This document shows, piece after piece, positions 11,518-22,500 of a stretch of 64,000 nt of DNA (position 1 is its first letter; every line of letters begins with the position of its first letter). The stretch is from Erodium maritimum (taxonomy: Eukaryota; Streptophyta; Magnoliopsida; Geraniales; Geraniaceae). Both the position numbers and the translations under genes were made by a program. Under the pieces are notes generated by a model. That model worked only from the letters and a program-made list of their open reading frames with translations. It had not been told where the DNA came from and made no database searches. Where the stretch lies: NCBI GenBank assembly GCA_963921825.1, contig OY997594.1, positions 5,833,001-5,897,000 on the forward strand, written 5' to 3'.

Positions 11518-12875
11518 TTGGATTGGCGGGGTTGCTTGACAACCCTCGCCATTTCATCTTGGGAATCAGGAACGAGAATAGTCCCAGAACTCCCCTTCTG
11601 ATCACTGGTAAAACCATGTTTCTTACCTGATCTCGAAGCCTCCTCACCTCCCAGGGCCGAGTTGCCACGAGAATGGCTCGCCCTGGGACTCCTCAACCTC
11701 CTAAACCTCCTGACAGCCTTAGTACGACCCACCATCGAGTGCACAGATTCCAAACTCAAATCCTCACTACCAACATGTTCAACAAACTCACTTGGACGCT
11801 GGACCTCCACTAGTACTCTATTCAAGTCCATTCCTCCCACTGAATTCACAGATAATTCAGCATGATTGTGGCTCGGGGAGTTAGTTTTGGCCGCCGTCCG
11901 AGAGCCACTATCCACCACCTCTTTCTCCCTGTTTTGACATTTGCGTCGCAGCTGCCCCGTTTCGGACCCTCCTTCCTCCTCAGGGTAATCTGCATTGGCT
12001 CGTCCACCACTCCCAAATCTCCCTGGAACCGAGTACTCTCGAGCACATGCACCTCCATTGCTCTTATGTACCGAAATGGTCGGACTCACCTTGGACGGAC
12101 CCATGCGCTTTGACAACAAGCTTGCACGCATGAAGTCTCCATACGAGAGTACCTCCGGCTCCTTCCCCGCCTCGACGTACTCGCATTCTTTCACCGTGTG
12201 ACTGATCCGAGCGCAGCAATAACAGAAATCTTGCAAGCGCTCGTATCGCAACTCCACCCAAGTAGCATTGTCGGTCTCTTCCAACCTTAACTTAACCCTC
12301 ATCCTCAGTGGTTTATGTATGTTCTACCGGATCCGCACACGCAGGAACTCTTCCCCCGATCTTCCTTCCTCATTACAGTCCGCTTCCAAGTACCGGCCAA
12401 GCACATTGCCGATCCTCCTCCCCACCGTCTCCGATCTAGCGATAAACGGCAGGTTGTGCATCTGCACCCACAATGCCACTTCCTCGAAAATTATGTTCTC
12501 TGGTTTCTCAAGCACATTGTACACCTTCAGCAAGAGGAGAGATTTATTAAACCACCACGGACCGAGCTCCAACACCTTGAGCTTTGCCCTCTCCGACGGA
12601 AAGAAGAATCCGAAGACCCCCGGTGCTATTGTCTCTACTTTTAACACCGGTTCATTCCATATCCTCTTCAGAACTTCGGTGAAAATCTTCTTATTAAAGC
12701 CCTTGCGAGACAACAACTTTCCGGCGAGACCATGTTTGAACGCCTCACCACCCCCACGCAGTTCACTCGCCGGGATTATAACTTCCTCCTCCTCTTCTTC
12801 AATCGCGATATTGCCGAGCCTCTCCTCCAAATCATCCAAGCCTTGCTCTCTACTCTGCACTTGAGTCGTTGCCAT
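11514..12875 (-). pseudogene. LINE ORF1: DUF4283 plus zinc knuckle protein
   Basis: This is the RNA-binding partner that plant L1 elements carry ahead of ORF2. From the start at 12875 an acidic stretch (residues 25-33) is followed by the DUF4283 domain: FFFPSERAKLKVLELGPWWF near residues 90-110, then ALWVQMHNLP. After an in-frame TAG at 12324-12326 the same frame continues with a CCHC-like zinc knuckle (CYCCARISHTVKEC near 12220) and a low-complexity, basic C-terminus. The single stop is the only break, and both halves are in one frame, so the inactivation is recent or rests on one base. Total length without the stop is about 450 residues, normal for the family. Confidence 0.85.
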
Positions 12876-13089
12876 GGTCGCAGTTGCCCAGAGCAGTAGC
12901 TTCTAATCCCCCACAAACCAAACTCACCGGACAGTAACGCCGGCGCCACCTTTGCACGCTCTGCAGAAGTAAAGCGGCAAAACCCTAAAAACTTCAGTTC
13001 CCATAATTCCGGAGCGAAGTAACCCACACCGTTAAGCTCGATAAGACTTGGTCCACGTAAAAATGGATAATGTTACCTTATCCAAGAGA

Positions 13090-13536
13090 TAAATCCGCCG
13101 ATTTAAAAATCAACATATCTGATATAGGATATAAGATTGATTTAGCATTACTAATTTTGCATCTCAATGTGCATTATAAGAAGCCTTTAGGAGGAACAGA
13201 TAAAAAAAATCTATTGAAGAACCCATTACTTCCATCGCTCATCGATTCCCAGGTAAGCTTAATTTGAGTGCTTGGATGGATTTTATTTTATATATCATCT
13301 GGTATTCTAATAAAAGAAAGAAAAAAAGAAATACTATAATAACACCCAAGTATTTATATATTTTTAATTTATTATTTTCGCTTTTATTAGTAAAATAATT
13401 TTTCAAGAGATTAATTTTTCGTTCGAGTTATTTCATCTGATCAATTCGTTTAACGATTTGTCCAGAAATTGACGACATATACAATTTCGCGGAAATGCAA
13501 ATTTGGTAGGACACTATTTGCAAAAAAAAAAATGAA
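13090..13536. other. Non-coding flank with a possible exon remnant
   Basis: A plus-strand open frame up to about 13252 ends at CCCAG followed by GTAAGCTT, which has the form of a 5' splice site. The encoded peptide has no recognisable domain. The remainder is AT-rich. The call as a captured or decayed exon is a guess. Confidence 0.2.
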
Positions 13537-13545
13537 AATAATAAA

Positions 13546-14479
13546 AGGTTAATTACTTTTGGTACCCATTTTCTATTAGTAACATATCTTTTGTACCCCT
13601 GTGTTTTGTAACGTTCAATAACAGTCACTCCGTTTTGATAACTGTTATTTAATATCCTTTATTAATTGGTCACAAATCATTTAATATCTTTTATGCAGGG
13701 GCAGATTTAGGTAGGGTCCAGGGGTGGCACGTGCCCCCCCTCAATTTTTTTTTTAGTTTTTACCATATATATTTTTTTAAAATTTTTAATTATACCCTTA
13801 GAATTCTTTTAATTTGTAATTATGCACCCTCAATTCTTTTAATTTTTTTAATTTTACCTTCACAAACTTTAACCATCTTATATCTTTTAATTTGTAATTA
13901 TACCCCCTCAATTATGACTCTTAATTTTACCTTCACAAACTTTAAGCTTCTTAATTGTTTTATGATTCTTAGTATTTAAGTTTCTTAATTATTTTATATT
14001 TTGTATTATTTTAATTTCCTAATTTTTATATGTTTTTTGTTATTTTCATTTAATTTTATTTAGTTTACACAATTTTATATTTATTTACCTTTTTTGGGTT
14101 TAAGACTATAATTTTTTTGACATTTACATTAAGGATAAACGTTCAGGCAAAAATGTTATATTTTTCATTAAAAAATTATAATAAAAACATCTTGTAATAA
14201 GTATTAATTTATTTTTTTTACGTGATATTAAAATTTTTAATTTTAGTTTATATTATTTGAACGTTATATACTATTCATAAAAAAAAATTGGTGCCCCCCT
14301 CGCTAGAAAAGCTGGATCCACCACTGTTTTTATGTATTGATAACAGAACATTTAATACCCCTTATGAATTGATCACATATCAGGAAAATGGCGTAAATTT
14401 AACCACAATTTTATCTAGAGCGTTATCAATACACCAAGGTATTAAAAGAGTGTTACCAACTAGTAAAAGTAATTAACCC
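13546..14479. mobile_element. Mutator-type MITE carrying a nested hAT-type element
   Basis: The left end AGGTTAATTACTTTT and the inverse of the right end, GGGTTAATTACTTTT, are inverted partners. AATAATAAA (13537-13545) and AACAATAAA (14480-14488) flank it as a 9-bp duplication with one mismatch. Without the nested insert it is about 300 bp long. It also holds a diverged direct repeat (ATTTAATATCCTTTATTAAT and ATTTAATACCCCTTATGAAT) on the two sides of the insert. Confidence 0.7.
13696..14326. mobile_element. hAT-type non-autonomous element (631 bp)
   Basis: The right end, read inverted, is CAGTGGTGGATCCAGC, close to the CAGTGGCGGA ends common in plant hAT elements. The left end is CAGGGGCAGATTTAGG. 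An 8-bp duplication fits hAT: CTTTTATG (13688-13695) and TTTTTATG (14327-14334). Both subterminal regions carry a GTGCCCCCC block. The inside is AT-rich and has no transposase. Confidence 0.75.
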
Positions 14480-14611
14480 AACAATAAAATATGAACCGGG
14501 GTTTTCCTATAAATTTGAAGAGCTTAGTGCAAATAACAGAAATGACTCAAATTAGGATAAGTCTCCGCCGCGGGGTAATAAAACTTCCAAGTCCGCAATT
14601 GCTGCTTCTTA

Positions 14612-16695
14612 GCACCCACACCGGTGCGGGGCGTGCGCGCGAGGCCGGGGCAGGAGCAAAAGGGGAAGGTTCGGGGTTCGGGGTCCGGTCCGGTGTGGGG
14701 TGCGAGGCGGGGGCGTGGGGGAGAAGGGGAAGGGTTCGGGGAAGATGGGCGCGAGGACTATTCCATCCTCGCTGCCTCGCCCCCTTTGCCTCTCTGTTGC
14801 CCAGTGAGGGCGTGACACGTGTCCAACCCAAAAAAAAAATCACCGTTGCTGGTAGCAACGGTCCGAAACAGCTACATTTTTTTAAATACAAAATACCAAA
14901 ACAATTTATTTTCCCCCAACTATAAATACCCTCACTCATTTCATCAAATTCACAACACCATTTCTACATTTTCTCTCTACATTTCATCTCCAATTCTCTA
15001 CCTTTCATTTCCAATTCTCGAAAAAAAATGTTCGACGACGAACGTCGAATAAGGGAGGAGCTCGCAGTCGAACACCGCGAGTTCGAAGCCGAACTTCGTG
15101 CTTAGGAGAGAGGACTCCGGCGTAGAACCCAGAGATCAATACAGAGAGCAATGCCAGAATTCAATAGAATGAGGCGACGGCTCGAAGCAGGAGAAGGTTC
15201 CCGGAGAGAGATTAACAGAAGGCGTGAGCAAGGCCACGACGACCTGATGAGGGATTATTTTGTCGACAGCCCGATCTATGACCCTGAATTGTTTAGGCAA
15301 CGTTTTCGTATGTCCAGACCATTATTTTTACGGGTTATGGACGCGGTTGCGTCTCACGACAACTACTTGGTTCAGAGCTATGACGCTGCACGACGGTTGG
15401 GGTTATTAAGGCACCAGAAATGCACCGCCGCGATACGAATGCTAGCATATGGGTGCTCTATCGATTCATTGGACGACACACTACGTATGAGGGGAAGTAC
15501 TATACTCAAATGTGTTCGACGTTTCTGTAAAGCCGGTATTGGGGTTTTCTACGAGGAATACATGCGGAAGCCATATGTGGCGGACATGACGCGATTACTC
15601 GAGTCGGGCAATAGCCGAGGCTTCCCCGGTATGATTGGCAGTCTTGACTACATGCATTGAGAGTGGGAGAATTGCCCAGTCGCATTGCAAGGATCGCATG
15701 AATGTGGCGATCACGGGAATCCAACAATTATGTTGGAAGCGGTTGTGTCCCGGGATACGTGGATTTGGCATGCATTTTTCGGTATGGGTGGCTCGAACAA
15801 CGATATTAACGTCCTCAACGTCGGCCACCTATTCGACGAAGCTTTCCGTGGTCGGGACATGACCGTGGATTTCGAGATCAACGGGCATCGCTACAACAAG
15901 CCGTATTATTTAGTTGACGGCATTTACCCTCAATAGGGTCGGTTCATCAAGTCGATTCGCCATCCCTATACCCGCAAACAGAAGTTGTTTTTCAAATGCC
16001 AAGAAAGTGCCCGGAAAGATATTGAACGGGCCTTTGGAGTCCTCCAAGCACGGTGGCACATAATGTCAAGGCCCGCTCGGATATGGGATAAAGCGACTTT
16101 GTCTGATATGATGCATTGTTGTATCATTCTACATAACATGATCGTGGAGGACGAACGTGATCGCTATGAAGCAGGGGATAACGATTTATTTTTTGAGCCC
16201 CCTCCGGAATTACCTCAGGGTTTCGCACCACCTCAACCATGGAACCGATCCATGCCCTTGTCGTACCACCAGGAACTCCAAGCGCGAGTTAGTATCATCA
16301 ACGATGCGACTCATCGACAACTTCAAGAAGACCTAATGAAGCACTTATGGAATCGGTCGGGCGGGACTTACAACTCCTACGATTCGGACGACTGATAATT
16401 CCTTGGTTTTTAGTTATGTATTTTTTTAAGTTATGTATTTTTTTAATTTTGCATTTTATTAATAATCTTTTATTTCTATTAATGACATTTTATTTCTATT
16501 TTATTTAGTAGTTGTCGATTTAAAAATAACGTTAACAATTCAGTTAAAAGCTCAATTAATTACACAGTCAACATTTCTGAAAATCAAGCCCCCATACAAG
16601 CCCCTCTAATGTATATCACACTTTTTTTAGAGGGGGAACCCTAAACCCTGCCCAGTCAGCAGAGGAGGATTCTGCCCCCCTTGATGTGGGTGCTC
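14612..16695 (+). mobile_element. PIF/Harbinger element with DDE transposase
   Basis: TTA flanks both ends (14609-14611 and 16696-16698). The right end, read inverted, is GAGCACCCACATC and the left end is GCACCCACACC. The left subterminal 170 bp is strongly GC-rich, and the right one is AT-rich with CTGCCCAGTCAGCAGAG near 16647. Only the transposase is inside; the second Harbinger protein (ORF1) is absent. It shares its right TTA with the next element, which begins at 16699. Confidence 0.9.
15151..16395 (+). pseudogene. PIF/Harbinger DDE transposase, two stops
   Basis: One reading frame from 15151 to 16395 encodes a plant Harbinger transposase of about 414 residues, close to family length. 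The N-terminal half has FRQRFRMSRPLFLRVMDAV and the helical block RHQKCTAAIRMLAYG. The catalytic DDE region follows: GSLDYMH near 15650, SNNDINVLN near 15800 for the second Asp, and ESARKDIERAFGVLQARW near 16010-16060 for the Glu. It ends with ILHNMIVEDERD and NSYDSDD. TGA at 15658-15660 replaces the usual Trp of the catalytic D-x-M-H-W motif, and TAG at 15934-15936 breaks it again. Both are single-base changes in an otherwise open frame, so loss of function is recent or depends on few bases. Confidence 0.9.
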
Positions 16696-17099
16696 TTAGA
16701 GCACGTACAACAGAACGCACCCGCGCCCCACTCCGCGCCCGCCAGGTCCGAGGACCGCGGGCCGTTCCGCTGTAGAGCCGGAAAAACGCGCTCCCGCTCC
16801 CCAAAAACGCGCTCCCGCTCCCCGATCGTTGCCCGTTGGCCGCTCCTCGCTCCCTCGCTACGCTGGCCGCCTGCGGTGCCGCCACGTGGCCACCCGACCG
16901 TTGGCAACAGTCAACTAACGGCGATATATTTTTTTTAATTCAAAATCAGTAAAAAAAACCCTGTAAATACCCATCTTCACTCTCATTTTTTCCACACCAC
17001 TCTCTACTTTCACTCTCCAACTTCACTCTCTTCTTCCCAAATTCTCCTCTCTCGTTTCAATTATTCTCGTGAAAAATATCGGGCGACGCTGGGTCACGT

Positions 17100-17533
17100 G
17101 CACAGTCAGCTGGCGACGAAGTAGGATTCAGCGAGGACGAACTGGCACGAGGTTTCGAAGACATTCTAACGGGCAATCGCGACAACTCCCCATACTCGCA
17201 ACCGGGGTCGAGTTCAGGTAAGTGCAAACTTATTATTTATGTAGCGTAATTTTGTTAATTAATTTATTGTATTAATGCATTCTATTCATTTTTTTTAGTA
17301 ATGTATTATATTAATGCATTCTATTCATTTTTTTAGTAATTTGTTATATTAATGCATTGTTAATTAATTTATTGTAATAGGGCAATACCGTCCCCAACAA
17401 TTTCAAGTGGCGCCAGGGTTCCAGGTGCGATCACAATTTGGTATGTACCCACAAGGGTTCCAGACGCCACCGTTTGGGATGACCCCGCAAGGGTTCTCGC
17501 TGCCACCCCAATTCCACAACTACGAGGGGCACC
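17100..17533 (+). pseudogene. Harbinger ORF1 protein, first segment
   Basis: This is the 5' part of the DNA-binding ORF1 protein of the split Harbinger element. Coding-like sequence runs to about 17218 (ending TCAGG before GTAAGT), then an AT-rich intron-like stretch, then a second block from about 17381. The second block has repeated short units encoding proline/glutamine/phenylalanine-rich sequence (QGFQTPPFGMTPQGFSLPPQ). The Gypsy LTR begins at 17534 and cuts the frame. The N-terminus could not be fixed. Confidence 0.55.
17498..17533 (+). repeat. Left copy of a 36-bp target duplication
   Basis: The 36 bases directly before the Gypsy 5' LTR recur at 28800-28835 directly after the element, with two C-to-T differences. 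Gypsy integrase normally duplicates about 5 bp, so this length is unusual. Confidence 0.8.
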
Positions 17534-19457
17534 TGATGCGGGTGCATTTTAACACATAATTGGGCCACTTTATTTCGAGTTTACAGGTTTTTGGTCCCGG
17601 TTTTCTATCATATATTTAGATTTATCATGAATAATTGATTTTATCGATACGTTCGGTGTTTTGATGGATTTCCGGCGTATTTTGGGTGTTTTGTGCTTGT
17701 GGACCGTTAAGAGGGTCGATTTTGGTCGCTTCGAAATATACTCATGACTGGTCTTGTTTTGTAGGTCTTGAAAAAAGGAATTTTTTGGCGCAAGAACGAG
17801 ATTAATCGGAGCTCAAACGAAGCCGGGGCGAGCGAAATAGTGAAATAGGAGCGAAAATGGAGCAGCAAACCGCGGACTGACACGTGTCCCGGTCCCCCAG
17901 CCGCCAGACTCAGCCGCCATCCTCCTTTCGCGCGACACGTGTCCAGAACGGCCCACCTCCGCGCGCGTGGCACGTCTCTCTGTTGCCGCGTGTCGTCACA
18001 ACCGCCGCCAGCCCTCCTGCGTGCGACACGTAGCCCAGACCAGCCGCCGTTCTCCCTCTGCTCGCCACGCGTCCCAGCCGCCACACGCCCTCCTCGCGCC
18101 ACGCGTCCCAGCTCAGCTCCCCTCTCTCTGCTTGCCACCTGTCCCACTCAAGCCAACCCTACTACCAATTTTTGAGCAGCGCCGCAGCGAAAAAAGGGAT
18201 TTGGTTTTTTTCAGCTTCTGGATATTTTTTGGACACAGAACCGAAGGGGGGGAGCAGAGGGGAATGCCGAACCAGAGCAATAGGAGATAAATTCTTGAGC
18301 ATTTATTTTTATTTCTTTTTCTTTTTCTCTCTACACACAAACAAAGATACATACATCCTATAGAGTTAATTTGAGAGGAGATCTTTATAAAGAGTGTTTA
18401 TTTTCTGAATTTATTGGAGAGATTTTTGGGAACACAAGGTGGAGCTTCATTGATTGAAGAGGGATTTGAGCCAAGGGTGCCATTGTTCTTGGAGGAAATT
18501 CATCTTTAAGAGAGCTTCTTTGTGTTTCTACTCTTGGATTTGTTGCCAACACAAGAGGATCAAGGGTAGGGTTTGGAAGAAGGGGAAGAGCAACCATTTT
18601 GTCAATTTAATGTGGTGATTGTATCTAAACCTTCTCTCTAAATCTTATTATGAATTCATTTACTTGTTGGTTCATCTCTATGCCATTGATTATCATGAAC
18701 AACTAAACCCCCAATTTCTAGGGTTTTGGGTGATTAGAGTAGGGATTTCCATGTTTTGAATGCTCTAAATTGTTGTGATTGTTGAATTGTTTTAGTGTTT
18801 ATGATCGATTTGTGCTTAACTCTTTATCTCCCGGGTAGGCTTGATAATTGATTTGAATTAGAATTTAACGCTTGAAAGAGGAGAATTCTAATTAGTCTAA
18901 AGTCGATCATAAATTGGATTTAAACCCTAGCTAGAACTAGCGGGGTTAATACAATTGCAATAGCTATAGGCTTGGTTGGTCGAAAGTTAGAAGTTGTCAT
19001 GGAACTAAACGCTTTGGGTCTTCCTACATCGTGATTCGAAAGAACTCGGTGGTTAGATTCCATTAGGGTCCGAATCGTTCGAAAGAAGTTAGGACTAGAG
19101 TTGAGATGACTCGTTGCCTCTAAATCAAGTCTTCGTCACAACAATCGAGTATTTTTGACTTTATGGAATGAACTCTATGAACCCGATATCCTAGAAATTT
19201 CATCATTTGATTCAAGAAGTTAAGAATTCTCGGTTTCGTGCTACGAGTGCTCTACTTGATTTGCATTACTTGTTAGTTTATTTTAGAAGCATAAAAACCA
19301 ACTTTTTATAGAAATAGCTTAGCTACAAGCTTTGAATAGTAAGTGTTTGTTTATTGCTCCTTTGGGGCTCGATATTCCGGACTTCAAATCCGATTACTAC
19401 TTGACGGCCGGTGCACTTGCCGTGCTCAAGTTTGCGATTTAAATTCGCAGGGCGTCA
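17534..19457 (+). repeat. Gypsy 5' LTR
   Basis: It runs from TGATGCGGG to GGGCGTCA and pairs with 26863-28786 at a constant offset of 9329. A GC-rich block at 17875-18165 contains a cluster of ACGT-core motifs (ACACGTGTCC twice, CCACGCGTCC twice). The open frames within it occur identically in the other LTR and are not genes. Confidence 0.92.
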
Positions 19458-19464
19458 AGTTTTA

Positions 19465-19482
19465 TGGCGCCGTTGCCGGGGA
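19465..19482 (+). promoter_or_regulatory. Primer binding site, tRNA-Asp type
   Basis: TGGCGCCGTTGCCGGGGA is complementary to the 3' end of plant tRNA-Asp. It lies 7 bases past the LTR end, where minus-strand DNA synthesis would start. Confidence 0.85.
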
Positions 19483-19598
19483 GCAATTAGGCAACCCTTG
19501 CTATATAGTTTGTGCTACGACTATTTCATTTACTTATTTGTCTTTTAAATTTGCTTTCTCGGTTTTAATCTCATCTTGTGTTTGGATTTGAAGGTTTT

Positions 19599-22500
19599 AT
19601 GCTCACAAGATCCAAATCTTCTTCAAGTGAACTGCTTAGTGACAAAGGGTTAAGAGAAGCTGAGTTTAGATTCAAAGCATCAAGGAAAGCTGCTAAAGAA
19701 GCTAAAGAATTGCATAATATGGAAGACCCACCGGGATTTGGTGAAGATGGGCGGATTGCAAATGTAGGTCAACATGCTAATCAGCAAGAAAGACCACGAA
19801 GACTTTTGTGTGAGTTCGGTGCACCACAAACCAACAGATTACATTCGAGCATTCAGGCACCAGCGATCACAGCTCACCAGTTTGAGATTAAGACTTCAGT
19901 GATCTCACTACTTCAACAATCTTCATTTAGCGGGAACACCTCTACATGTCCAGACCCGTCATTACACCTGACCAAATTTCTTGAAATATGTTCCACCTTT
20001 AGGTACAATGGTGTGTCTGATGATGCTGTCAGATTAAGATTATTCCCGTTCTCCCTATCAGGTGAAGCTTATGAATGGTTTCGCAATTTGCCTTACCATG
20101 CGATAAGAACTTGGGAGGATCTGGCTCAAAAGTTTCTAACTAGATTCTTCTCACCAAGGAAGACTCAAGAGTTGAGGTCCCAGATTCAAAACTTCAGACA
20201 AGCAAATATGGAGTCATTAGCTGAAGCTTGGGAGCGATTTCAAGGGATGATAAGGAGGTGCCCTCACTGTGGGTTAGAGTTGTGGTTGCAAATGCATATT
20301 TTTTATATGGGTTTGAGACCGGCAAGTCAATCGGAGTTGAACGCATCATCAGGTGGTTCCTTCAAAAACCACACCCCAGAAGAGTGCCTAGAGATTTTAG
20401 AAATGATTATGTCCAATAATGATTGGCACTCTGAGAGAGGACCTACTGGTGCAGTCAATTCAGTCTCATCCTCAACAGACATGAACCAAGTTATGGAGAT
20501 GATGAGAGTGATGAGTGCAAAGATAGAGGGGTTACAGGTTCACTCCCAACAACCTGACCCTTTGGATTGCATTGAGGAGATGCGGCATCCAGCTCATGAA
20601 AGTGCTCATTATGTGAGCAACAACAATCAAGGAAGAAGATATGATCCCTACTCTAGCACCTACAACCCTGGTTGGAAAGATCATCCAAGTTTGAGATGGG
20701 GAGGAGATCAAGGTCAAAGGAATCAGAATTTAGCACCTCCTGGATTCCATCAAAGGCCTCAGCACCAAGGCCAGCAGCAAAGAGATCCTCAACCTCAACA
20801 GAGCCAACAACCTCAAGAACCTTCACCTATGGATCTCATATTGAGACTGATGCAAAGACAGGATGCAGAAGCTAGAAAGCAAGAGGAGAACACCAAGCTG
20901 ATGATGCAGAAGCAAGATCAGATGTCTAAGAGGCAAGAAGAGTCAGATTCTGCTATGAGAACAATGCAAGCCCATATGGGGCAGATGGCCACCGCTCTGC
21001 ACTCGAGAGCTCCAGGATCATTACCTAGTGACACAGAAGTAAATCCTAGAGAAAATGTAAATGCAGTAACTACTAGGAGTGGAAAAGGTGTAGAAGTGAG
21101 ATATGAGGGATTGGATGAAGAGCCTCCAGAAGAAGTTTCTATTGAGCATATTCAAGAGGAAGAGCAAGAGGGCACATCAGAAGTAAGAGGAAGAGAGCAC
21201 GCCATAGGTAAGAAGGTAAGGGAGTCCGTGGTTGATTCAGAAACCCGGACTTCACTTCTCCCTTTCCCTTCTGTTGCCAAGAAATCTAAACATGATGACC
21301 AATATGCTAAATTCTTGAATGTGTTTAAAAAGCTTGAGATTAATATTCCTTTTCTAGATGCAATTAGGAGCATGCCTGTCTATGCCAAATTTCTGAAAGA
21401 TATTATATCTAACAAAAGGAAGATGAATGTGAGTGATAGAGTGAATTTAAGTGAAGAGTGTTCTGCTATCTTACAAAATAAATTACCCCCTAAATTGAAA
21501 GACCTAGGTAGCTTTACAATACCCTGTGAGATGGGGACCCTTTCATTTGCAAAAGCCTTGTGTGATCTAGGAGCTAGCATAAACCTGATGCCTTTGAATG
21601 TGTTTAGAAAGCTAGGATTGGGGGAAGAACCGAAACAAACCTCTATTTCTCTACAGCTAGCTGATAGATCGATTAAATACCCTAGGGGGGTAGTAGAGGA
21701 TATCCTAGTAAAGGTTGATAAATTTATCTTTCCTGCTGATTTTGTTGTATTGGACATGGAGGAAGATTATGAGATACCCCTAATCCTAGGTAGGCCTTTC
21801 TTGGCCACAGCAAGAGCTCTTATTGATGTAGAGCAAGGGAAATTGACCATTCGCTACGGCAAAGAAGAAGTGGTGTTTGATGTCTTTAGATCGATAAAAC
21901 AAGCTAGGAGTGATGACACATGTTTTAGAATTGAGGCTATTGATTGTGTAGTGCAGGAAATGTTTATTCCTGATGATCCTTTTCTTACATGCCTAGCTAA
22001 AGACATTGGTATCACTTGTGAACTTTCACAAGATGCTGTAGACGAAGTGGTCAATTTATTGGAGGCGTGTCCTCCATGGAAGAGAGATAGGCCCCACACT
22101 CGCCTCACCTTGGAGGCAAGTCAAGGGCCCAAGCTAAAGCCCTCTATTGAGCAAGCCCCTGAGCTAGAATTAAAACCCCTCCCTGAAAATTTGAAATACA
22201 TGTTTTTGAATGAAGACAATACTCTACCTGTGATAATATCTTCTGAGTTGTCTTGTCTTCAGGAGGGCAAGCTAATGAGGGTTCTTAAGGATCATAAAAG
22301 GGCCTTTGGATGGACAATAGCTGACATCAAGGGAATTAGCCCGTCAGTGTGCATGCACAAAATTCTCATGGAGGAAAATCAAAGGCCAAGTGTGCAACCA
22401 CAAAGGAGGCTAAATCCATTGATGCAAGAGGTAGTAAAGAAAGAGATTGTAAAGCTTTTAGATGCAGGTATTATATACCCTATCTCTGATAGTGCTTGGA

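Larger units (their letters stand above)
7445..13074 (-). mobile_element. L1-type LINE, nearly full length
   Basis: A 5.6-kb non-LTR retrotransposon on the minus strand with ORF1 then ORF2 and no LTRs. ACCTTATCCAACAGA (7430-7444) and ACCTTATCCAAGAGA (13075-13089) flank it as a 15-bp target duplication with one mismatch. This is the length expected for target-primed reverse transcription. The 3' end is at the left, where the minus strand ends in a short A-rich tail next to the duplication. The 5' leader is about 13074-12876. The matching flanks at both ends argue for a copy with an intact 5' end, not the usual 5' truncation. Confidence 0.9.

Noticed and set aside
17707-18147. Minus-strand 146-residue frame, repeated at 27036-27476
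   Set aside because: It lies inside both Gypsy LTRs in identical form; GC-rich sequence gives chance open frames.
19465-19482. tRNA gene
   Set aside because: Only the complement of a tRNA 3' end is present, which is a retroelement primer site. The same holds for the Met-type sites at 36140, 48714 and 56672.
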